Below, piece after piece: positions 45,590 through 53,657 of a stretch of DNA of 64,000 nucleotides. Each line of letters starts with the position of its first letter. Positions within the stretch are counted from its first letter, which is position 1. The stretch is taken from positions 1-64,000 of the forward strand of contig CBFHTK010000006.1 of NCBI GenBank assembly GCA_965658745.1. Reading direction: 5' to 3'. The DNA is from JAHDFB01 sp965658745 (GTDB taxonomy: Bacteria; Bacteroidota; Bacteroidia; Chitinophagales; Saprospiraceae). Under the pieces are notes generated by a model. It was not told the DNA's origin. It was given only the letters and a program-made list of their open reading frames with translations, and searched no databases. The translations under genes were made by a program, and so were the position numbers.

Positions 45590-46756
45590 ATGGTAAAGAA
45601 AGTATTTCTTGGGCTCTTGTTGCTAATCATTATTGGCATTACAATAGTTGTAGTATTCGTAGCTGATAAGGTTGATGCAGATTTTAATCCAACCATTTTG
45701 GAGAAACCGTATGCGTTTACTGATCGATCCGTCGAGTTGTACAATAGCTTGGAATTTGTTGCGGATCTTCATTGTGACGCCTTAATGTGGCAACGTAATA
45801 TGAATACTGAGCATGATTTTGGACACGTAGATATTCCACGATTGCAGAAAGGTAACGTTGCTTTTCAAGCATTTACTATGGTGACAAAATCTCCCGATAA
45901 TTTAAATTTTGATAATAATGCAAGTGATTCTGACCGGATTACGAATTTAGTCATTGGTCAAGGTAGGCCGTTGTATGCCTGGTTTAGTTTGTTCGGTCGC
46001 GCAAAATATCAATGTAAGCAACTTCAAAAAGCTGCAAAAAAGAATGAATACTTCAGATTAATTAGCAATAAAACAGATTTTCAAGAATTTCTTAAAGATC
46101 GAAAGAAAGATAAAAGACATGTTGGTGCTTTTTTAGGAGCAGAAGGAGGTCATTGTCTTGAAGGAAAGATTGAAAATCTAGGAAAATTGTATGATATGGG
46201 AATGCGCATGCTGGGTCCCACTCATTTTTTTGATAACGAGCTGGGAGGATCTGCTCATGGAATAGAGAAGGGTGGTTTGTCGGATTTTGGGAAGGAGGTT
46301 ATTTTGGAAATGGTTGAAAGGAATATGATTATTGATATAGCACATTCTAGCTCGCAATTGGTAGATGACGTACTGCAGTTGACAGATGCTCCGATAATCA
46401 GTTCACATACCGGAGTTAATGGTCATTGTGCATCACCTCGTAATCTGACAGATGACCAGCTCGGAGCTATTGCTGAACGAGGGGGACTAGTAGGGATAGC
46501 CTTTTTTGATGAAGCTGTCTGCGGCGCTACTGCAAAGAATATTGCTATTGCAATGAAATATGTCCGAGATTTAATAGGAATTGAATATGTGGCTTTAGGT
46601 TCTGATTTCGATGGAACGGTTGATGTCCCATTTGATGCTACAGGCTTTCCACTTCTGGTTGAAGCCTTACTCGAAGAGGGCTTTTCTAATGATGAAATCA
46701 GACTGGCTATGGGAGACAATGTCAAGAATTTCTTCTTACAACATCTTCCAGATTGA
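45590..46756 (+). CDS. Membrane dipeptidase (peptidase family M19)
   Basis: This 388-residue protein has an N-terminal membrane anchor (about residues 5-25). The M19 zinc site is intact: H61 and D63 in ADLHCDAL, bridging E185 in GAEGGH, H252 in IDIAHSS, and H273 in ISSHTGV. The family hydrolyses dipeptides, some with D-residues. Normal length. It is probably attached to the inner membrane and faces the periplasm. A hypothetical membrane protein gene follows after 22 bases. Confidence 0.94.
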   Translation: MVKKVFLGLLLLIIIGITIVVVFVADKVDADFNPTILEKPYAFTDRSVELYNSLEFVADLHCDALMWQRNMNTEHDFGHVDIPRLQKGNVAFQAFTMVTKSPDNLNFDNNASDSDRITNLVIGQGRPLYAWFSLFGRAKYQCKQLQKAAKKNEYFRLISNKTDFQEFLKDRKKDKRHVGAFLGAEGGHCLEGKIENLGKLYDMGMRMLGPTHFFDNELGGSAHGIEKGGLSDFGKEVILEMVERNMIIDIAHSSSQLVDDVLQLTDAPIISSHTGVNGHCASPRNLTDDQLGAIAERGGLVGIAFFDEAVCGATAKNIAIAMKYVRDLIGIEYVALGSDFDGTVDVPFDATGFPLLVEALLEEGFSNDEIRLAMGDNVKNFFLQHLPD

Positions 46757-46778
46757 GAGATTTCACACAAATAGCCAC

Positions 46779-47237
46779 ATGAAGATAGTACAACTCAGAA
46801 CTGCTCAAGAACATAGTGATTTAAATGAGTTTGTGAAAACGCTCTATAGGAATGATTCGAATTTCGAATACAGTCCTCTCATCGATGATCGGATCGAGAT
46901 CAATTTAGTACCTAAGTTATGGAGCATCATTGGATCGTATAAAAGTCCTTCAGTTATTTTTGTTAAAGGAATTGTCGATCAAAAAAGTCTGAACACATTG
47001 AATCCGATAATTGAAGTCAGATCAACTTTGATTTATAAAGCAATGCTGTTGGGACTTTTGACTTTACCAACTGTTTTCATTTTGATAGTGGCGGTCAGAT
47101 TAAAGTCATTGTTTGTTTTTTCATTCTTAGCTTGGGTACCACTAGGTTGTGTTATTCTTTATTTGATGTATAAATCAGGTGAACTCGTTTTTGCTGACTT
47201 ACTACGAGAGGAGCTAAGTCCAGAACAAACCTTATAG
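46779..47237 (+). CDS. Hypothetical membrane protein
   Basis: This protein has 152 residues from ATG 46779 (MKIVQLRTAQEH). The frame is open upstream into the dipeptidase gene, but that part is an overlap artefact. The N-terminal half is soluble; two membrane helices lie at about residues 90-108 and 114-132 (LLGLLTLPTVFILIV, FLAWVPLGCVILYLMY). No family recognised. It is probably co-transcribed with the dipeptidase. Confidence 0.6.
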   Translation: MKIVQLRTAQEHSDLNEFVKTLYRNDSNFEYSPLIDDRIEINLVPKLWSIIGSYKSPSVIFVKGIVDQKSLNTLNPIIEVRSTLIYKAMLLGLLTLPTVFILIVAVRLKSLFVFSFLAWVPLGCVILYLMYKSGELVFADLLREELSPEQTL

Positions 47238-47316
47238 GTACACCAAGATTGAATAAAAGGAGACAAGACGATAGTGCTTAAAGAGAAAGTAATTATGGAC
47301 ATCCCTGAGTGATAGT

Positions 47317-47502
47317 GTGATTACGCCTTTTGCGATAGCTGCCTGCAGTGGTCCACAAGGAGGAACGACGCGTGGGGACCCCGACTTTAAGCTAGCTACT
47401 TATTATCTGCTACTTAAAGTGAGTAGCTCAAAATCTATAAAAAGAAATTTCGTCGGGGGCCGAGCGAACAGCGAGCCACGAAAGGTAGCGCTCGATCGCC
47501 CA
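47317..47502. other. GC-rich structured intergenic island B
   Basis: A second GC-rich foldable block. GGTCC/GGACC closes a hairpin at about 47350-47379. In the tail 47457-47502, GGGC pairs with GCCC and CGAGCG (47461-47466) with CGCTCG (47489-47494). The tail has the same ordered blocks as island A (29510-29556). A 70-codon frame crosses it (47317-47529) but the structure and low coding quality argue against a gene. It is likely a dispersed structured repeat or an RNA. The rest of the gap 47238-47652 is AT-rich. Confidence 0.5.
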
Positions 47503-47610
47503 TATAACTATTATTCTTTATTAGATTAAGCTAGATTTTGAGTTGTAAATGTTTGTAAATAAAAGCAAAGCTTTTGTCCAATAAATAAGCTATAAAATTC
47601 GCTAAAAGAA

Positions 47611-47618
47611 TACATTTG
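47611..47618 (+). promoter_or_regulatory. Candidate -7 promoter box (TACATTTG)
   Basis: Exact TAnnTTTG match 42 bases before the ATG at 47653. No TTG at the usual -33 distance. Confidence 0.45.
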
Positions 47619-47652
47619 TACACTTGCCTCATCGAATTAAACCATTAATCGG

Positions 47653-48957
47653 ATGAACTATAATCAGGATATACAGACTCTAATCGAAGCGGTTGCCAAG
47701 AGTCCAGATAATACAACCTTAAGGTATTATTTGGCAGAAAAATTTATGCATTCGGGATTTGTTCCTGAGGCTGAGGTGCAATTGCAAGAGATCTTAAAGC
47801 TAGATCGGTCAAATATGGCTGCTAAGGAATTACTGGCTGAGGCTTTCTACAAGGGCAAGAAATTCAGTGCAATTGTCATGATAGCTGAGGATATTCAGGA
47901 TACAAACGAAATGCCATTTAAACTGAAAGTTTGGTACACCAAGGCATTGGTGAAGGAAAAGAATCTACGATTGGCACAAGAAATGTATGAAGAAATACTA
48001 GATGATAGTCCTAGATTCTCGGATCCTGAATTAGATGAAGCTCTGCGAATTAAGGCATTCGATACCCTAGAAGAACTTGATCTAGATGATGAGTTGTTTC
48101 TTGAAGAGAGTGATATCTCGTTTAAAGATGTTGGTGGATTAGAGGATGTTAAAAAAGAGATAAACCTTAAGATTATCAAACCCCTTCTAAACCCGGATCT
48201 CTACAAAATGTACGGTAAGAAAGTAGGGGGTGGAATATTGCTATACGGTCCTCCTGGCTGTGGGAAAACGTTTATGGCTCGAGCAACAGCTGGTGAAATC
48301 GATGCTAAGTTTATCAATGTAGGAATCAATGATATACTTGATATGTACATAGGTCAAAGTGAAAGGAATCTCGCAGACGTGTTCGACGTGGCTAGAGAGC
48401 ATACACCTTGCGTACTTTTTTTTGATGAAGTAGATGCACTAGGAGCCTCTCGCCATCAGATGATCAATCAAGCTGGAAAGAATGTAATTAATCAATTCCT
48501 TTCGGAAATGGACGGAATTTCTTCGGACAATGAAGGTTTGTTGATTATTGGTGCAACCAATACTCCTTGGGCACTAGATACGGCCTTTAGACGACCCGGG
48601 AGGTTTGATAGGATTATTTTCGTTCCTCCTCCAGATAATGATGCGCGTGCTGCTATTTTTGACCTTGCCTTACGTGAGAAACCCTTAGGTGAAGGTATTA
48701 ATTATGCGAAGTTGGCGAAATCTACAGATATGTTTTCAGGAGCTGATATCTACTCAGTGGTTGATCGAGCAATCGAAGCTAAACTTGAAATTGCTCTTGA
48801 AACGGGAGAGGTTCAACCCATAGAGATGAGTGATCTTCAGAAGGCAATTAAGCAAACACAGCCATCCACAAAGGAATGGTTCAATACAGCCAAGAATTAT
48901 GCACTCTATGCTAATCAAAGCGGGCTGTACGATGAAATCCTAAAGTACATTAAATAG
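47653..48957 (+). CDS. TPR-AAA ATPase (Cdc48/SpoVK-like)
   Basis: This 434-residue protein has an N-terminal TPR-like region (about 1-130) and one AAA domain (about 150-390). Walker A is GPPGCGKT (199-206), Walker B LFFDEVDAL, and the second region of homology GATNTPWALDTAFRRPGRFD has both arginine fingers. The Cdc48-like segment VGGLEDVKKEI precedes it. Such AAA proteins form hexameric rings that pull or remodel partner proteins. The stop TAG overlaps the GTG of the next gene by one base, so a two-protein system with the TPR membrane protein is likely. Confidence 0.9.
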   Translation: MNYNQDIQTLIEAVAKSPDNTTLRYYLAEKFMHSGFVPEAEVQLQEILKLDRSNMAAKELLAEAFYKGKKFSAIVMIAEDIQDTNEMPFKLKVWYTKALVKEKNLRLAQEMYEEILDDSPRFSDPELDEALRIKAFDTLEELDLDDELFLEESDISFKDVGGLEDVKKEINLKIIKPLLNPDLYKMYGKKVGGGILLYGPPGCGKTFMARATAGEIDAKFINVGINDILDMYIGQSERNLADVFDVAREHTPCVLFFDEVDALGASRHQMINQAGKNVINQFLSEMDGISSDNEGLLIIGATNTPWALDTAFRRPGRFDRIIFVPPPDNDARAAIFDLALREKPLGEGINYAKLAKSTDMFSGADIYSVVDRAIEAKLEIALETGEVQPIEMSDLQKAIKQTQPSTKEWFNTAKNYALYANQSGLYDEILKYIK

Positions 48958-50198
48958 TGCAGATAGAAAGAATCAACATATTATTCAGTCAGGGAAGATT
49001 TGAAATGGCCTACAAAGAGGTGAAAGAGCTGCTTTCTCAGGAGCCTCAAAACGACCAAGCCCTTCGATCTCTAGCGTCTGTATGTATAGTACTTGGTAAG
49101 CTGGAAGAGGGAGAGCAAGTTGCGAAGGACGGATTGATGAGACAACCTTGGAACTCCTATTATTTTTATCTTCTAGCAAATCTTGAAATAAAACGAAATA
49201 AGATAGGAGAGGCGCTCAAATACATTAATCAAGCGATCGCACTTGATAGTCAAATGGCTAACTATTTTGATTTAAAGGCTAGAATATACCTATATCAGCA
49301 AAATTATTCAGAGGCTGAAATAGCTGCTAGGCAGGCTTTGGAACTAGATTCAGAAGATACTGATGCTCTGAACACCTTGTCCAAGTCACTTGTTGGACAG
49401 GGTAGAGGAAGAGAAGCAGCAACTGTAATTGACAAAGCGCTTCAAACCGACCCTGAGAACTGGGAAACCCATGCGAATTATGGGTTCAGAAATCTTGAGC
49501 TTGGAAAGACATCGAAGGCTATTGAACATTTTCGCCAAGCGCTTATAAATGATCCCACTCAAGCACATGCACAACATGGAATGAAGCTTGCAATGAAAGC
49601 AAGATTCCCGCTGTATCGTTGGTTATTGCAGTTTCAGTTGTACATGTCGAAGAAAGGCCGCAATATGAACTTTATCGTAATGATAGGAATTGTTGTCTTG
49701 ATCAATTTAGCTAGCAGAGTAGGGGACTCATTGGGTGGAGTTGGTTTAATAGCTATGTATACTATTGTGGCCTTACTGCTAGCATTTACACTTTCTACTT
49801 GGATTTTAGACCCGATTATGACTTTCGTTCTATATACACGCAAGAACGGTCGATTGTCCTTAGTCGAGGGGGAGTTGAACACGGCTAAGTTTGTGCAATG
49901 GAACTTAATCGCTGGTATTATGGGTGTTGGTAGTGCCCTAATGTTTTCAGAGTTAGCTTGGCTAAACATGCTAGGAATCGGATTTTTAGGACTGGTTATG
50001 TCTACAAATATGTGGGAATCTGAAGATAAGAGAGTCAGGAATACTGCTAAGATATTCTATGTTATATCGACTTTACTATTTAGTATCGGACTTGCGTCCA
50101 AAATAGCATTTGAGATTGATGGTACAATGTTCAGTTATGCTGGTATAATTTGCGGTGTTGTCTACAGCTGGGTCGGTAATTCTTTATTTAGAAGTTAG
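48957..50198 (+). CDS. TPR-repeat membrane protein, partner of the TPR-AAA ATPase
   Basis: This 413-residue protein starts at GTG 48957 (TAGTG overlap with the AAA stop codon). About six TPR repeats fill residues 1-215, with AALxxxPxxxxA-type helices (for example QAIALDSQMANYFDLKARIY). The C-terminal half has about six membrane helices starting near residue 235 (FIVMIGIVVLINLA). The TPR domain faces the cytosol, probably docking the ATPase to the membrane (inference). Function unknown. Confidence 0.85.
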   Translation: MQIERINILFSQGRFEMAYKEVKELLSQEPQNDQALRSLASVCIVLGKLEEGEQVAKDGLMRQPWNSYYFYLLANLEIKRNKIGEALKYINQAIALDSQMANYFDLKARIYLYQQNYSEAEIAARQALELDSEDTDALNTLSKSLVGQGRGREAATVIDKALQTDPENWETHANYGFRNLELGKTSKAIEHFRQALINDPTQAHAQHGMKLAMKARFPLYRWLLQFQLYMSKKGRNMNFIVMIGIVVLINLASRVGDSLGGVGLIAMYTIVALLLAFTLSTWILDPIMTFVLYTRKNGRLSLVEGELNTAKFVQWNLIAGIMGVGSALMFSELAWLNMLGIGFLGLVMSTNMWESEDKRVRNTAKIFYVISTLLFSIGLASKIAFEIDGTMFSYAGIICGVVYSWVGNSLFRS

Positions 50199-50371
50199 TC
50201 TGCAATTTATCAGTAAGTGACTAAGGTCCAAAAGGCTAAGATGAATCAAATGATCAGTCGATTGCGATAAGAAATAAGTTGATTTCTGCGATTTGTAACT
50301 TTTGGAAAAAGAAGTGCTAGCAGGATTTCCTATATTTAGTACAGAATCGCATATGAAGTAGTATAAGTTTT

Positions 50372-51061
50372 ATGCAAGAAGAAAAACATTTTCTCGATAG
50401 GAGTCCTTGGTTGCGCGCAGCCGTGCTTGGAGCCAATGACGGTATTTTGTCAACAGCATCACTAGTAGTTGGTGTGGCTGCAGCTTCTTCAACTCGAGAG
50501 CCAATTCTCATAGCTGGTGTTGCTGGTCTTGTCGCAGGAGCTTTGTCTATGGCAGCCGGTGAATACGTATCTGTTAGTTCGCAGGTAGACATCGAACAGG
50601 CGGACATAGAACGTGAAGCTGAGGAATTACGTACAATGCCTGAAGAAGAACTTGATGAACTAGCAGCTATATATGAATCTAGAGGTTTGGACCCAGAACT
50701 CGCTAAGGCTGTTGCTGTGCAATTGACCGAGCGAGATGCATTAGAAGCCCATGTCCGAGATGAGCTAGGTATAACACAGGGTGCTGCTGCAAATCCGCTC
50801 CAAGCTGCTCTAGCCTCTGGTGCGTCATTTGTTTTTGGTGGAGGTTTACCAGTTCTATTGGTACTTTTTGCTCCGCTGAAGTTCATGGTTTATATACAAT
50901 ACGTTGCTGCAATTGTATTTCTGTCCTTGTTAGGGGCAGTTTCTGCGAAATTAGGTGGATCTTCAATCTTACCTGCAGTAATCCGACTTACATTTTGGGG
51001 TACTTTAGCCATGGGACTTACAGCGCTTATAGGTTATATTTTTGGAGTTGAGGTAGGTTAG
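50372..51061 (+). CDS. VIT1/CCC1-family iron/manganese transporter
   Basis: This 229-residue protein has the family start WLRAAVLGANDGILSTASLVVGVA, a second helix with AGALSMAAGEYVSVSSQ, an acidic middle segment with metal-binding glutamates (about 75-125), and three C-terminal helices. VIT1/CCC1 proteins move Fe2+ or Mn2+. All conserved blocks are present and the length is typical. It is a single gene, with 346 bases before the next feature. Confidence 0.92.
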   Translation: MQEEKHFLDRSPWLRAAVLGANDGILSTASLVVGVAAASSTREPILIAGVAGLVAGALSMAAGEYVSVSSQVDIEQADIEREAEELRTMPEEELDELAAIYESRGLDPELAKAVAVQLTERDALEAHVRDELGITQGAAANPLQAALASGASFVFGGGLPVLLVLFAPLKFMVYIQYVAAIVFLSLLGAVSAKLGGSSILPAVIRLTFWGTLAMGLTALIGYIFGVEVG

Positions 51062-51407
51062 GTTTTGAGTAGATAGTACTATACGATAGAGATATTGCAC
51101 CGAGTACTTAAATATCCCCTTGAATTAGCTTATATTGAATTGGATTTTAGCACTTATTTTTTTTACTAAATGCACTTTGAATATTAACCAAAGTAGAGTT
51201 ACTTGTTTTAAGTAATTTTTGTGATAGATTATAGTTGACATGCTAGGATAGCCAAGAGACAGAAATGGATATTTTATTGTATGCTACTGGATTTGAGATT
51301 GTTGAGACTTAGCTTAGTTCTGTTACGGATGTTTTCATGACCTCTAATGTTTCTTTCTTCATAAAATTGTTTTTTATGGATTTTATTGCAATACTAAAGA
51401 AGTAAAA
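51062..51407. other. 346-base intergenic region, nothing recognised
   Basis: AT-rich; no open frame, tRNA, hairpin terminator with T tract or repeat that I could support. Confidence 0.6.
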
Positions 51408-52942
51408 ATGAAATATGCTCTTCTATACTTAATTTGTCTATGCAGTCTTTCACTTACGGCACTACATGAGGAGAAATTATCAGGAGGAGAAAACCTATCT
51501 TTTGAAGGAAAAACCTATGCTGTTGTAGTAGGTATATCTGATTATCAGGATCCCGGCATTACCGATCTACGTTTTGCCGATGTTGATGCGAAGAAATTCA
51601 CTGAGTTTTTACGATCAGAAGCTGGCGGAAGTGTTGATATAGAGAACATTAAGCTACTAATTAATGAAGACGCCACTATGGCAAAGTTCGCCATTGCTTT
51701 AGATTGGTTGTGGGAGGTTGTTGGAGAAGAGGATCAGGTCTATATCTATTTTTCTGGACATGGTGATGTTGAAAAAAGAGTTTAACACAACCTGGTTATT
51801 TACTTTGTTGGGATGCTCCAGCCAAGGTGTATATGGCTGGAGGTACTTTTAGTCTTGCTATGTTGCAAGATGTGATTTCAACTTTATCATTGCAGAATAA
51901 GGCAAAAGTTACGTTCATTGCTGACGCATGTCGTTCAGGTACATTGTCAGGAAGCAGTGTTGGTGGTTCCCAGATTACAGGAGCAAATCTTGCAAAGCAA
52001 TATTCCAATGAGCTAAAGATTCTATCGTGTCAACCAGATGAATACAGTATTGAAGGTAAATAATGGGGAGGAGGAAGAGGAGCTTTCAGTTACCACTTAC
52101 TTAATGGACTCTACGGCCTTGCCGACGAAGATGGCAGTAAGACAGTGAACTTAAGGGAAATTAGAAACTACTTGGAAGACCGCGTTCCTCTTGAGGTGGC
52201 TCCGCAATCTCAAATGCCGATGACGGTCGGGAATGGAAGAGATGTTCTCGTGCGTGTTACTCCTGAGTTCCTAGAAAAAGCAAAACTAGATCAAGCTCAG
52301 GTATCTCCCACAATGAGCAGTACTGATTCAAGAGGCATCGAAGAGGATGTACTTGATTTGGTGGATGAAGAACTTAAAACAAGCTTTTATGCCTTTAAGG
52401 ATGCATTAGATGAACGACGTTTTTTCGAACCTGAAGACAATTGTGTTGAGTTTTACTATGAACAATTAGCAGTAGCTCCTGAATTGAAGATTCTTCATTC
52501 ATCCATATTACGGAATTATGCTGCTGCACTTCAGGATGACGCTCAACAAGTGTTTAATTCCAAGCTTCAAACTGACGTAGGTCGCAAGTATATACCAAAA
52601 GGCCAGAAGATTCAACGATATAGAAAAAGTATCCATGAGATCGATCGCGCTTCAGAATTACTAGGTTCAAAGCACTACATGTTTTCTGTATTACAAGCAA
52701 GAAAACTATTCTTCGAAGGATATTTAATCTCAATGAATTATCAGCATATCGATGAAGTTCAAGCGAAATTAGCGATTTCAAAATTTAGGCAGGCTTTAGA
52801 TTATCAACCCTATATGCCACAAACCTATTTGGGCATGAGTACAGTTTTTGGCCATGCATTAAATCAACCAGATTCTGCATTACATTATGCACAGCTAGCT
52901 TTTGAAGAGTGCGTGGATTGGGTTCCTCCGCTTCGTCAATAA
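51408..52942 (+). pseudogene. Caspase-like peptidase (C14) gene with frameshift and stop
   Basis: The gene starts with a signal peptide and encodes a caspase-like domain. The catalytic His lies in YFSGHGD (51750s, frame 1); the catalytic Cys lies in FIADACRSG (51918-51944) in a different frame. The frame breaks at the A6 run 51772-51777; adding one A restores the sequence EKKSLTQPGYLLCWDAP. A second lesion is an in-frame TAA at 52061-52063 before WGGGRGAFSYHL, where a residue such as Gln is expected. Beyond it the frame is open to 52942 and encodes a TPR-like tail. Two lesions make it a pseudogene as sequenced. Confidence 0.8.
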
Positions 52943-53038
52943 ATATTTCTACTGCAGACATAGAGGTTTTTTAAAATGACCAAGATAGTAAAATGAAGCA
53001 ATTGGAATCAATACATGTTTCTTATAAATTCAAATCCA

Positions 53039-53467
53039 TCAACAGCTCTTAAACAAGAAAAGACGTACAAATCCAGTCCAGATACCTCTTATGATTGCAT
53101 CTCTGTATTTAAATAGTAAATAGATTGCTGTCCCTCCACTTGCTAATTTTGCTCTGTTTTTAATATCTTTCCAATTGCTTTTCTGCCTTCTTTCTTTCGA
53201 TTTTAGGTATTTGGCAGGTTCTTGAATTACTCTGCCGTTGACAATAACGGCTTCAACAAATCTTTTGAGTAATGGTCGTTCCTTCATAGTTTTATCACCG
53301 CAGTGAGCTATGATTATATGATCTTCTGTCTGCCCTAGAATTTGCACAGCGACAGTTCTTCCATCTGTCAGTCGAAGGGAGTCACATCGCAGTACAAGAT
53401 TTGAACTAATCGCTGAAGATTGTGCGATTGAGGAAATGCTAAGAAAAAACAGGAGTAGATATTTCAT
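53039..53467 (-). CDS. Hypothetical secreted/membrane protein
   Basis: This 142-residue protein has a signal peptide (about 1-19, ending SSA). The middle part resembles a small beta domain (LRLTDGRTVAVQILGQTEDHIII). A basic segment (KSKERRQKSNWKDIKNR) and a weak hydrophobic C-terminus follow. No family recognised. It converges on the caspase pseudogene. Confidence 0.6.
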   Translation of the reverse strand: MKYLLLFFLSISSIAQSSAISSNLVLRCDSLRLTDGRTVAVQILGQTEDHIIIAHCGDKTMKERPLLKRFVEAVIVNGRVIQEPAKYLKSKERRQKSNWKDIKNRAKLASGGTAIYLLFKYRDAIIRGIWTGFVRLFLFKSC

Positions 53468-53657
53468 AATTGTTGTTGCTTAATGCCTTGAATACAACAA
53501 ATATGTAAATCGAAAGAACTTAGTATTTATCAAAATTCGACAATCATGCATATAAAGATATACTATATGTAAACAGCAAGGTAGAGCCGTTAAACTTGAT
53601 GTTAGTTTTCAACGGAGAAATACCAGTTATTTCAAATTATTCGAAATATCTGAATCA

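Noticed and set aside
46611..46778. Upstream extension of the 46779 membrane protein frame
   Set aside because: It overlaps the dipeptidase coding region in another frame; the ATG at 46779 after the dipeptidase stop is the plausible start.
47317..47529. 70-codon ORF across island B
   Set aside because: It starts with GTG inside a GC-rich foldable block, shows no family features, and the nucleotide structure explains the region better.
50317..50886. Minus-strand ORF (189 codons) opposite the VIT transporter
   Set aside because: It is a shadow of the clearly conserved VIT family gene on the plus strand.
51772..51778. Programmed -1 frameshift at A AAA AAG in the caspase-like gene
   Set aside because: The zero-frame codons are GAA AAA AGA, so the heptamer is not in the phase needed for tandem slippage, and a second in-frame stop lies downstream.
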